A stretch of 14,720 bases of DNA, from positions 1-14,720 of the forward strand of contig URPD01000049.1 in assembly GCA_900549645.1 (NCBI GenBank), written 5' to 3'. Made by a program: the position numbers and the translations under genes. Each line of letters starts with the position of its first letter. Within the stretch, counting starts at the first letter, position 1. Origin of the DNA: an uncultured Eubacteriales bacterium (GTDB lineage: Bacteria; Bacillota; Clostridia; Oscillospirales; Oscillospiraceae). Below the pieces are notes generated by a model, which was not told where the DNA came from, made no database searches, and worked only from the letters and a program-made list of their open reading frames with translations. Shown one piece after another: positions 1 through 6,375 of the stretch.

Positions 1-83
1 GTTGATGTTGTTGTGGTGACTCCATTTTACACTTTGGCCTGCGTATTGTCTTCTTTTTTTCACCTGTTGCACTTCAGATTATA

Positions 84-110
84 ATCTGTCCAGCTCCCCT
101 AAGAGGGGCA
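84..110. repeat. Fragment of dispersed palindromic repeat at left edge
   Basis: The stretch CCAGCTCCCCTAAGAGGGGC (about 90-109) matches the repeat core at 4945-4964 almost exactly. It contains a CCCCT-AAG-AGGGG mini-hairpin at 96-108. Just upstream, at 50-80, is a pyrimidine-rich run around TTCTTTTTTT that resembles a degraded copy of the pyrimidine arm at 4881-4895. This looks like a partial copy of the family described at 4874-5030. I see no gene in positions 1-209. Confidence 0.6.
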
Positions 111-124
111 CCAAGATAGTGCGC

Positions 125-160
125 GACCACCCCATGCGGTGTGAACCGCATGGGGTGGTC
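125..160. other. Perfect 16-bp inverted repeat (hairpin) downstream of the lipid kinase gene
   Basis: GACCACCCCATGCGGT (125-140) pairs without mismatch with ACCGCATGGGGTGGTC (145-160) around a GTGA loop. It begins 50 bases past the kinase stop codon on the minus strand. Neither side carries a T-run, so it is not a classical intrinsic terminator, although it could protect a 3' end or pause polymerase. Between it and the kinase gene lies an AT-rich stretch with the heptamer ATTACAC three times (161-167, 168-174, 188-194). Confidence 0.7.
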
Positions 161-209
161 ATTACACATTACACTATTATATATTATATTACACAACACG
201 CGCCGCGCA

Positions 210-1124
210 TTATCCGCGGAGGTTCAGAAACCGCGGGATGACGCTGACGTGCGCCTTATCCATCACGCCGGACGCCTCGCCGTCCAACGACCACTCAAGC
301 TCCGGCGGATTCTCAATATCCAGCTCCCTCGCCTGAAACAGGTCGATATTCGGGCAGGAATAATCCTGCGACAGCAGGCCGCGGATTACCATATCCAGCT
401 CCAGCATCGTTTTCGGCATCTTCACGAGCAGCACCTCGAACACGCCGTCCGCCGTATCCACCATCGCCGAGGGCAGGGTTATCGTCCCGGCAACGGAGGT
501 CGTATTGCAGATCGCGCCGAAGATATAATCGTCCTCATGCGTCACGCCGTCCGCTGTGACCTTCACGTGCAGTGGCTTTATCTTATACAGATCCTTTATC
601 GCGTCGAGGATATACGCCGTATGGCCAAGGACGTTCTTCATGTTCTGGTCGGTGGTATACGACAGCCACGAGAACGCGCCGAAAGCCGCGACATAGGTAA
701 AATACCGCCCGCCGAAGCAGCCGATGTCATACCGCGTGGAATACCCCGAAGCGATATGCTCCGCCGCCTCGATGATATCCGTGCTCAGCCCGTGCGACGC
801 GGCGAAGTCGTTCGTGCTGCCGCAGGGGATGTAGCCCAGCGGCACGTCGATATTCGCCGTGGCGAGGCCGTGGATGACCTCGTTGAGCGTCCCGTCGCCG
901 CCGGTACAGCAGACCAGCTGATAATCCCGGCCGAAGCTCGCGGCGAAAGCAGTGCCGTCGCCCTTTTTGCCGGTAATCATCGTGGTGACCTTATAGCCCG
1001 CGTCCATCAGGATGCGGATTATCTGCGCGACGTTGCGCAGTACCATGCGCTTGCCCGACACCGGATTTATTATCAGCAGCGCCGGTTTCAGATCTTTTCT
1101 TTCGGAATAATCAAGAGTATCCAT
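210..1124 (-). CDS. Diacylglycerol kinase family lipid kinase (DagK/YegS type)
   Basis: This 304-residue protein has the diacylglycerol/sphingosine kinase catalytic fold. Visible motifs are the nucleotide-binding start NPVSGK (residues 20-25), the signature GGDGT followed by LNEVIHGL (75-87) and the IPCGSTNDFA segment (99-108) that lines the active site. Family members transfer a phosphate from ATP to diacylglycerol or a related lipid at the cytoplasmic face of the membrane. A soluble DgkB-like role, returning diacylglycerol to phosphatidate, is the simplest reading but the lipid is not proven. The ATG is preceded by GGAGGT at good distance. It lies 29 bases downstream of cdsA on the same strand, so the pair is probably one transcript. 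That fits a phospholipid role, since phosphatidate made here is the CdsA substrate. Length is normal for the family. Confidence 0.9.
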   Translation of the reverse strand: MDTLDYSERKDLKPALLIINPVSGKRMVLRNVAQIIRILMDAGYKVTTMITGKKGDGTAFAASFGRDYQLVCCTGGDGTLNEVIHGLATANIDVPLGYIPCGSTNDFAASHGLSTDIIEAAEHIASGYSTRYDIGCFGGRYFTYVAAFGAFSWLSYTTDQNMKNVLGHTAYILDAIKDLYKIKPLHVKVTADGVTHEDDYIFGAICNTTSVAGTITLPSAMVDTADGVFEVLLVKMPKTMLELDMVIRGLLSQDYSCPNIDLFQARELDIENPPELEWSLDGEASGVMDKAHVSVIPRFLNLRG

Positions 1125-1153
1125 GGGTACCTCCGTGGTATGATGCGCTCAGA

Positions 1154-1972
1154 TCAGACTATCATCCCGGCAGCGATAAGGCAGAGGTATGCGGTCGGGA
1201 TGGAGAAAAGCAGGCTGTCGGCACGGTCGAACATGCCGCCGTGGCCGGGGATAAGATTCGAGAAGTCCTTTACGCCGATCATGCGCTTGACAAGCGACTC
1301 GGCAAGGTCGCCGATCTGACCCATCGTGGACGCGAGAAGCGCAGTGACGACGCAGAGCCAGAACGGGATCGGCAGCCAGAGCTGCGACAGGTAATAGACA
1401 ATAACGCCGGTAACAACGGACGAGATCGCGCCGCAGATGCAGCCCTCGACGGTCTTGTTCGGGGAGACGGAGGGGGCGATCTTATGCTTGCCGAAGCGCT
1501 TGCCGCCGAAGAGGGCGAAGCTGTCGCACACCCATGTGGACAGGCAGGCGACTGCGAGCGTCTGGAGCCAGATGTCGCTGACGCAGATGACCATTATCAT
1601 CGAGAACTGGAAGCAGGGATACGCAAGGCCGAACACAGTGCCGAGTGCGCCCTTGCCGGACACATCTTTCCGGAGTATGCCTGCGAACAGCGCGAAATAC
1701 ACAGCGCAGGCGAAGAGCACCATGTACCAGAACAGGCCGATCTCGACGCCGGTGAAGCGGTCGATCAGGGTCAGCACCGCCTGTGCGGCGAGGTAGACGT
1801 ACATGACGCCGGCCGCGCAGCCGACCTCAAGCTTTTCAAGGTTGCGGCTGAGCTCGTACGCGCAGAGGATGCCGGCCGCAGCGAAGAAGATAACGCGGGT
1901 CACCGGGGAGATAAAGACGCAGGCAAGCGTGATGCTGATGAGCACCACGGCGGAAATTACTCGTGTTTTCAA
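1154..1972 (-). CDS. cdsA: Phosphatidate cytidylyltransferase (CDP-diacylglycerol synthase)
   Basis: This 272-residue, highly hydrophobic multi-pass membrane protein converts phosphatidate and CTP to CDP-diacylglycerol, the precursor of the anionic phospholipids. The family signature is intact near the C-terminus: S226-LVKR, KD at 235-236, PGHGG (242-246), then DR and D252. An upstream conserved SPNKTVEG is at 170-177. The start is a TTG (positions 1972-1970), chosen because GAGGG lies 8 bases upstream and no in-frame ATG competes. The lipid kinase gene follows in the same direction. In many bacteria cdsA sits with uppS, dxr or rseP, and none of those is adjacent here. The gene upstream on the same strand is the unrelated HerA-like ATPase, 138 bases away. 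Confidence 0.93.
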   Translation of the reverse strand: MKTRVISAVVLISITLACVFISPVTRVIFFAAAGILCAYELSRNLEKLEVGCAAGVMYVYLAAQAVLTLIDRFTGVEIGLFWYMVLFACAVYFALFAGILRKDVSGKGALGTVFGLAYPCFQFSMIMVICVSDIWLQTLAVACLSTWVCDSFALFGGKRFGKHKIAPSVSPNKTVEGCICGAISSVVTGVIVYYLSQLWLPIPFWLCVVTALLASTMGQIGDLAESLVKRMIGVKDFSNLIPGHGGMFDRADSLLFSIPTAYLCLIAAGMIV

Positions 1973-2021
1973 AAACTTATCCCTCTTTCTGATCGTTTGC
2001 GGGAATCCTTAAACTGATCTT

Positions 2022-2050
2022 AAAATATCATATTATCCGCGCCCGCTCAA
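2022..2050 (-). promoter_or_regulatory. Possible promoter for cdsA and the lipid kinase
   Basis: Reading the minus strand, TTGAGC (2050-2045) is followed after 17 bases by TATTTT (2027-2022), about 50 bases before the cdsA start. The -10 match is only moderate. An alternative -10, TATGAT, lies 5 bases upstream with a poor spacer. Confidence 0.35.
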
Positions 2051-2110
2051 TATACGCCTTACGGTTTCTGTTCGATTTTTGGGCGTTGAGCGGCGTTTTT
2101 AACAACTTCT

Positions 2111-3805
2111 TCACTTTTTATTGCCGAACAGGCCGCGCACGATGGCGCTGGAGCCGGAGCGCATGACGGAGCTGAGCGCGTTGTTCGCGGCGCGCTTGGC
2201 GATGGTCTTGCCGCTGGTCTGCTTGCCGCCGAGGACGGAGTTGACCAGATTCGTGCTGACCGAACGCGCAACGGAGGACACCGCGTTCGTGACGGCGCGC
2301 TGTGCGGTCTTGCGGCGCTTCTCGGCTTCCTTCTCCGCCTCGCGCTGTGCCGCGGCATCGGCCTTCTGCTTCGCCTTTTCGGCAGCGGCCTCCTCGCGGA
2401 GTCTCGCTTTCTCGGCGGCCACCTCTTCCTTCTGGCGCTGCTTTTCGGCGGCGGCTTCGTCCTTCTGGCGCTGCTTCTCCGCCGCGGCCTCCTCGGCTTC
2501 CTGACGGCGGCGCTCCTCCAGTTCGGCGTTTGCCTGCTGAAGTATCTCATACGCGGATTCGCGGTCGACGCTGTCGCGGTATTTCAGCTCGAACTCGTCC
2601 GCGAGGATGAGCTGCTGCATTCTCGCGCTGTCGGCCTGCCCCATGAGGCTCTGCGGCGGGAGGATCTTCGCGCGCTCGACGACGCCGGGGACGCCGTCGG
2701 CGTCCAGGAAACTGACCAGCGCTTCGCCGACGCCAAGCTCCATGAGCGTCTGCTCGGTGTCAAATGCCGGGTTCACGCGGAACGCGCGGGCGGCGGCGCG
2801 GACGGCCTTCTGCTCTGCCGGAGTGTAGGCGCGCAGGGCGTGCTGCACGCGGTTCGAGAGCTGCGCGAGCACATCGTCCGGAATGTCGGACGGCGACTGC
2901 GTGACGAAATACACGCCGACGCCCTTGGAGCGGATGAGCTTCACGACCTGCACGATCTTCTGCACCAGCGCCTTCGGCGCGTCGGAGAACAGCAGGTGCG
3001 CCTCGTCGAAGAAGAATATCATGCGCGGCTTTTCGAGATCGCCGACCTCGGGCAGCCGCTCGAACAGCTCCGTCAGCATCCAGAGCAGGAAGGTGCCGTA
3101 CACCTTGGGGCTCTGGATAAGCCGCGCGCTGCTGAGAATGTTTATATAGCCGCGGCCGTCGGCGTCGGTGCGCATCCAGTCGCGGATGTCAAGCGCGGGC
3201 TCGCCGAAGAATATCTCGCCGCCCTCGTCCTCAAAGGCCAGCAGCGCGCGCTGTATCGCGCCGATGCTCGCGGCGGAGACGTTGCCGTACTGCGTGGTGA
3301 ATTCCGCGCGGTTGTCGCCCACGAACTGGAGCATGGCGCGCAGATCCTTCATGTCGAGCAGGAGCAGGCCGTGCTCGTCGGCAACCTTGAACACGATATT
3401 CAGCACGCCGGCCTGCACGTCGGTCAGTCCCAGCAGGCGCGCCAGCAGCACCGGCCCCATGTCGGATATCGTGACGCGGACGGGTTGCCCCTGCTCGCCG
3501 AAGATATCCCAGAAGCGGGTTGGGTAGGGCTTGTACTCGAAGCCCTCGATGCCGAAGCGCTCGATGCGGCCGCGCATATCCGCAGAGTCCGCGCCAGGCA
3601 TGCACATACCGCTGACGTCGCCCTTGACGTCGGCCATGAAAACCGGCACGCCCATGTCGGAGAAGGACTCGGCCATCACCTTCATGGTTATCGTTTTGCC
3701 GGTGCCGGTCGCGCCGGCGATGAGTCCGTGGCGGTTTGCCATATTGGGCAGCAGGAAAAGGTTCTTGTTCGACTGCGCAAGCCATATCTTTTTATCTTTG
3801 TACAT
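2111..3805 (-). CDS. HerA-like (DUF853/YjgR family) P-loop ATPase with charged coiled-coil tail
   Basis: This 564-residue protein resembles bacterial YjgR/DUF853 proteins, cytosolic ATPases related to the HerA/FtsK translocases. Walker A is GATGTGKT (31-38). Walker B is a run of hydrophobics ending in DEAH (267-270), followed by a VTQSPSDIPDDVLAQL segment (301-316), the sensor/arginine-finger region typical of HerA-like motors. Residues 425-500 are almost entirely Ala, Glu, Lys, Gln and Arg, built from near-tandem 10-11 residue units beginning AAAEK, and should form a long helix or coiled coil. The last 60 residues are Ser/Gly/Ala-rich and end in GLFGNKK. The family's biological role is not established. 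DNA or filament translocation is inferred from the fold only. It is transcribed alone, divergent from rsmI. Confidence 0.88.
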   Translation of the reverse strand: MYKDKKIWLAQSNKNLFLLPNMANRHGLIAGATGTGKTITMKVMAESFSDMGVPVFMADVKGDVSGMCMPGADSADMRGRIERFGIEGFEYKPYPTRFWDIFGEQGQPVRVTISDMGPVLLARLLGLTDVQAGVLNIVFKVADEHGLLLLDMKDLRAMLQFVGDNRAEFTTQYGNVSAASIGAIQRALLAFEDEGGEIFFGEPALDIRDWMRTDADGRGYINILSSARLIQSPKVYGTFLLWMLTELFERLPEVGDLEKPRMIFFFDEAHLLFSDAPKALVQKIVQVVKLIRSKGVGVYFVTQSPSDIPDDVLAQLSNRVQHALRAYTPAEQKAVRAAARAFRVNPAFDTEQTLMELGVGEALVSFLDADGVPGVVERAKILPPQSLMGQADSARMQQLILADEFELKYRDSVDRESAYEILQQANAELEERRRQEAEEAAAEKQRQKDEAAAEKQRQKEEVAAEKARLREEAAAEKAKQKADAAAQREAEKEAEKRRKTAQRAVTNAVSSVARSVSTNLVNSVLGGKQTSGKTIAKRAANNALSSVMRSGSSAIVRGLFGNKK

Positions 3806-3863
3806 GCTTCTACCCCCGTTTATGTTTTCGCCCTATTCGGGCAGCTTGAATCTTAATATTCTT

Positions 3864-3892
3864 AATATATCATACCCGCCGCACGGCGGCAA
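3864..3892 (-). promoter_or_regulatory. Promoter for the HerA-like ATPase gene
   Basis: On the minus strand TTGCCG (3892-3887) and TATATT (3869-3864) are separated by exactly 17 bases, about 60 bases before the ATG at 3805. The gene's ribosome binding site is the G-rich GGGGGT a few bases upstream of the start. Confidence 0.55.
3876..3889. promoter_or_regulatory. Palindrome inside the promoter spacer of the HerA-like gene
   Basis: CCGCCG-CA-CGGCGG is a perfect inverted repeat located between the -35 and -10 boxes of the minus-strand promoter. It overlaps the last bases of the -35 box. The position is that of a repressor operator, but GC-rich palindromes arise easily in this genome. Confidence 0.3.
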
Positions 3893-3907
3893 GTGTATTT
3901 TCGTCTC

Positions 3908-3936
3908 TTGCCAGAGCGGCGCGGATGGGATATAAT
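3908..3936 (+). promoter_or_regulatory. Promoter for rsmI
   Basis: TTGCCA (3908-3913), a 17-base spacer, then TATAAT (3931-3936), a perfect -10. Transcription would begin near 3943, which leaves too little leader for translation from the ATG at 3950 and supports the ATG at 3971. Confidence 0.75.
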
Positions 3937-3970
3937 ATATTGAATAAATATGACACAGAGGATGAGGCAT

Positions 3971-4846
3971 ATGGACGAGCAGAAAACCGGAACTCTTTAC
4001 ATCGTGGCGACGCCTATCGGCAATTCGCGCGACATGTCCCCGCGCGGGGTACAGATACTGACCGACGTGGACATCATCGCCGCCGAGGACACGCGGCGCT
4101 CGATGGTGCTGCTCGGCAAGCTTGAGATACGCAATAAGCTTGTGTCGAACCACAAGTTCAACGAATACGGCAAGGCCAAGTATTTTATAAACGAAATGAA
4201 GGCTGGGAAGAGCGTCGCCGTCATCACCGACGCGGGCACGCCCTGCATCTCCGACCCCGGCAACGAGCTTATCAAGGCGGCAGTCGAGGAAGGGATACGC
4301 GTCGTCGGCGTCCCCGGCTGCTGCGCAGCGGTGAATGCGCTGGCGATATCGGGCTTCGACCTGTCGAGCTTTCTGTTCTACGGCTTTTTCCCGCGCGAGA
4401 ACGCCGACCGGCGCAAGCTGCTTGAAAAAATGCGCGGCGCGGACACGAGGACCTTTGCGTTTTACGAGAGCCCGAAGCGCATAATGGAGCTGGTGGACTT
4501 TCTGATAGAGTCCGAGGCGAAGCTGCGGCTGTGCCTCTGCAACGACATGACGAAGCTGCACGAGATGAGCTTCCGCGGCACGCCCGCGCAGGTCAAGGAG
4601 CAGCTTCTGGCCAAGGGCAATTACGATAAGGGCGAGTACGCCATCGTCGCCGAGGTTGAGCCGGAGTATCAGTTCACGAAGGTGGAGCACACGGTCAGCG
4701 CTGAGGCGATGCTGGTCGACGCGATGATATCCGGCGGCGTAAGCGGCCGCGACGCGATCGCCGCCGTCCTCGCCGACCCGAATAATTCGTACAGCAAAAA
4801 CGAGCTGAAGGCCGCCGCGCTGAATCTCAAACATATGTTTGAGTGA
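3971..4846 (+). CDS. rsmI: 16S rRNA (cytidine-1402 2'-O) methyltransferase
   Basis: RsmI methylates the ribose of C1402 in the 16S rRNA decoding centre using S-adenosylmethionine. The 291-residue protein shows the SAM-binding tetrapyrrole-methylase-fold motifs: VATPIGN (12-18), AEDTR (38-42), VITDAGTPCISDPG (84-97) and FYESPKR (164-170). The ATG at 3971 is preferred over the in-frame ATG at 3950 because AGAGGATGAGG lies just before it, while 3950 has no ribosome binding site and falls at the predicted transcript start. One divergent spot: the usual GPSA-like loop reads VPGCCAA (114-120). Downstream is a repeat-filled gap, so the gene is probably monocistronic. Confidence 0.93.
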   Translation: MDEQKTGTLYIVATPIGNSRDMSPRGVQILTDVDIIAAEDTRRSMVLLGKLEIRNKLVSNHKFNEYGKAKYFINEMKAGKSVAVITDAGTPCISDPGNELIKAAVEEGIRVVGVPGCCAAVNALAISGFDLSSFLFYGFFPRENADRRKLLEKMRGADTRTFAFYESPKRIMELVDFLIESEAKLRLCLCNDMTKLHEMSFRGTPAQVKEQLLAKGNYDKGEYAIVAEVEPEYQFTKVEHTVSAEAMLVDAMISGGVSGRDAIAAVLADPNNSYSKNELKAAALNLKHMFE

Positions 4847-4873
4847 GGTAGCGGGTGAGGCAGGTATATTAGG

Positions 4874-5030
4874 GTGCGTACTTTCTTTTGTCCCCCTGCT
4901 CTAATCTCAACTCCGGCAACCCCTCAGTCACGGCTAACGCCGTGCCAGCTCCCCTAAGAGGGGCGCGAAGTGCCGAAGGGGTCGCCAGTGTACAGAAAGT
5001 GCCAGTGGGGAAAAGAAAACGTGCACTATA
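4874..5030. repeat. Composite palindromic repeat with inverted arms (MITE-like)
   Basis: The left arm (4874-4924) and right arm (4977-5030) are imperfect inverted copies. Each reads outward, in its own orientation, as GGGGTYGCC, a variable stretch, then a purine run around GGGGAAAAGAAA. Between them sits a two-hairpin head: CACGGC-TAAC-GCCGTG (4929-4944), then CCCCT-AAG-AGGGG (4951-4963). The same head and arm recur at 9777-9871, 9885-9927 and 10059-10113. No reading frame of interest lies inside. It fills most of the 288-base gap between rsmI and the methyltransferase gene. Confidence 0.7.
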
Positions 5031-5043
5031 AGTCGCTTCGTAG

Positions 5044-5077
5044 GGGACGGTCTCTGTGCCGTCCCGTTTGGGCACAG
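5044..5077 (+). promoter_or_regulatory. Two mutually exclusive hairpins upstream of the methyltransferase gene
   Basis: GGGACGG (5044-5050) can pair with CCGTCCC (5059-5065). Alternatively CTGTGCC (5054-5060) can pair with GGCACAG (5071-5077). The two share bases 5059-5060 and cannot form together. The first stem is identical to the core of the terminator at 9738-9769 but is followed only by GTTTG. It could be an attenuator-like leader or simply another dispersed repeat that landed here. Confidence 0.4.
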
Positions 5078-5134
5078 TTTGTCTATGCGGCTATCACAAA
5101 CCACCGCATAATTCCGTATCATCAGGAGGTAACC

Positions 5135-6292
5135 ATGCCGAACATCAGCGATATTCTTGCCGCGGCGCTGCCGGGGCTTGGTAAGGCCGTGTTCAGCCAA
5201 CCGGCGGACAAGGCCGCCGCGCAGAAGCTCAGCGTCCGCCCGCTCGTCATCCGCGGCGAGACGGTATATCAGGCCGAGAGCATCCGCGACAACAAGGCCA
5301 TGCACCAAAACCTCAGCGCCGACGAGCTTACCGCGCTCTGCCGCGATGAGCTTGAAGGCCGCTACCGGCAGGTGCTCATAGTCTCCGGCGGCGAGAGCCG
5401 GCAGTACATTCTCCGCCGCGACGGCAGCTACAAGCTCACCGGCAAGGCCACCGCTTCCGCCCCCGCCCCCGCCGCGCACAACCGTGAAAAGAAATATCTT
5501 ATCGCGGAGGGCGAGTGCATCCCCGCGCTCGTCGATCTCGGCGTATTCACCGCCGACTACAAAATCGTCCGCGACAAGTACGACAAATACAAGCAGATAA
5601 ACCGCTTCATCGAGCTTATCAACGACGCAGTCGGCTCCTCCGGCCTTGAGGAGATGACTATCCTCGACTTCGGCTGTGGGAAATCCTATCTCACCTTCAT
5701 ATTATATTATTACCTCGTCGAAAAGCTCGGTATGCGCGCGCACATCATCGGCTACGACCTGAAGGCCGACGTCGTTGAGCGCTGCAATGGCATCGCCGTG
5801 AAGTACGGCTACTCCGGCCTTGAGTTCCACGTCGCGGACGTAACGCGCGACACGCTCTACGACCGGCACATCGACATGGTCGTAACGCTGCACGCCTGCG
5901 ACATTGCTACCGACTACGCCTTGAACTACGCCCTGCGGCACGACGTGAAGTACATTTTCTCCGTCCCCTGCTGCCAGCACGAGATAAACGCGCAGATAAA
6001 AAAGGGCGGCGAGCTGGACATTTTCCTGCGCCACGGGATAATAAAGGAGCGCATGTCCGCGCTGCTGACCGACTCCATCCGCGCCGCGGTGCTGGAGGAC
6101 ATGGGCTACGAGGTGGACATGATAGAGTTCATCGACTTTGCCCACTCGCCGAAGAACATCATGCTCCGCTGCACCCGCAAGCGCGCCATACCGCCGCGGC
6201 ACTCCGCGCATAGACGAGGCGCGGGCGCTGGCCGAGCGCTACGGCTTCAGGCAGACGCTGCTGGAGCTGATAAAGCAGGACTGACAACATAA
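5135..6292 (+). CDS. METTL25-like class I SAM-dependent methyltransferase, C-terminus apparently frameshifted
   Basis: The start is ATG 5135, preceded by a perfect AGGAGGT; the earlier in-frame ATG at 4970 lies in repeat DNA. The protein has an N-terminal domain of about 115 residues, then a Rossmann methyltransferase domain with motif I ILDFGCGKSYLTF, a VVTLHACDIATDYAL segment and a VPCCQHE segment. This pattern fits the Methyltransf_32/METTL25-like family; the substrate is unknown. As written, the product has 385 residues. After CTRK (ending at 6181) the frame turns into Arg/Gly/Ala-rich sequence with no family character. One frame over (codons starting at 6183, stop TGA 6282-6284) the sequence continues naturally, with RIDEARALAERYGFRQTL then LELIKQD and a stop. 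A single extra base near 6182-6206 would explain this, giving an intact protein of about 382 residues. The rest of the frame is sound. Confidence 0.85.
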   Translation: MPNISDILAAALPGLGKAVFSQPADKAAAQKLSVRPLVIRGETVYQAESIRDNKAMHQNLSADELTALCRDELEGRYRQVLIVSGGESRQYILRRDGSYKLTGKATASAPAPAAHNREKKYLIAEGECIPALVDLGVFTADYKIVRDKYDKYKQINRFIELINDAVGSSGLEEMTILDFGCGKSYLTFILYYYLVEKLGMRAHIIGYDLKADVVERCNGIAVKYGYSGLEFHVADVTRDTLYDRHIDMVVTLHACDIATDYALNYALRHDVKYIFSVPCCQHEINAQIKKGGELDIFLRHGIIKERMSALLTDSIRAAVLEDMGYEVDMIEFIDFAHSPKNIMLRCTRKRAIPPRHSAHRRGAGAGRALRLQADAAGADKAGLTT

Positions 6293-6336
6293 CGCAATTC
6301 TCTCCCTCAGTCGGCACCTCGCAGCTGCGTTTATAC

Positions 6337-6372
6337 AAAAAATTATCGCCCCGTTTGGGGCGATAATTTTTT
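6337..6372. terminator. Bidirectional intrinsic terminator between convergent genes
   Basis: A perfect 16-bp stem: AAAAAATTATCGCCCC (6337-6352), loop GTTT, GGGGCGATAATTTTTT (6357-6372). It carries a GC core with A-run and T-run on both sides, so it should end the methyltransferase transcript on plus and the rhodanese/PP-loop operon on minus. It starts 3 bases past the minus-strand stop codon. Confidence 0.93.
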
Positions 6373-6375
6373 ATT

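Noticed and set aside
1..120. Possible end of a gene entering from the left
   Set aside because: No frame shows recognisable protein sequence; the stretch is pyrimidine-rich and ends in a repeat fragment.
141..1319. Long plus-strand open frame of 392 codons opposite the lipid kinase gene
   Set aside because: It is antisense to a gene with clear kinase motifs, has no ribosome binding site and reads as Arg/His/Ala-rich sequence typical of GC-rich shadow frames.
2340..2500. Repetitive DNA considered as a possible CRISPR or tandem-repeat array
   Set aside because: The periodicity is codon-level and explained by the AAAEK-type coiled-coil repeats of the HerA-like protein; there are no constant repeats with unique spacers.
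5027..5032. TATAAG considered as the -10 of the methyltransferase promoter
   Set aside because: There is no acceptable -35 at 16-18 bases upstream and the hexamer is part of the repeat arm.
4970..5134. Upstream in-frame extension of the methyltransferase
   Set aside because: It runs through repeat DNA and hairpins, while ATG 5135 has a perfect AGGAGGT site.
6302..6328. Possible extra repeat copy (CCCTCAGTCGGC) and GCAGCTGC palindrome
   Set aside because: Only about 12 bases match the repeat family and there is no paired head, so it is too short to call.
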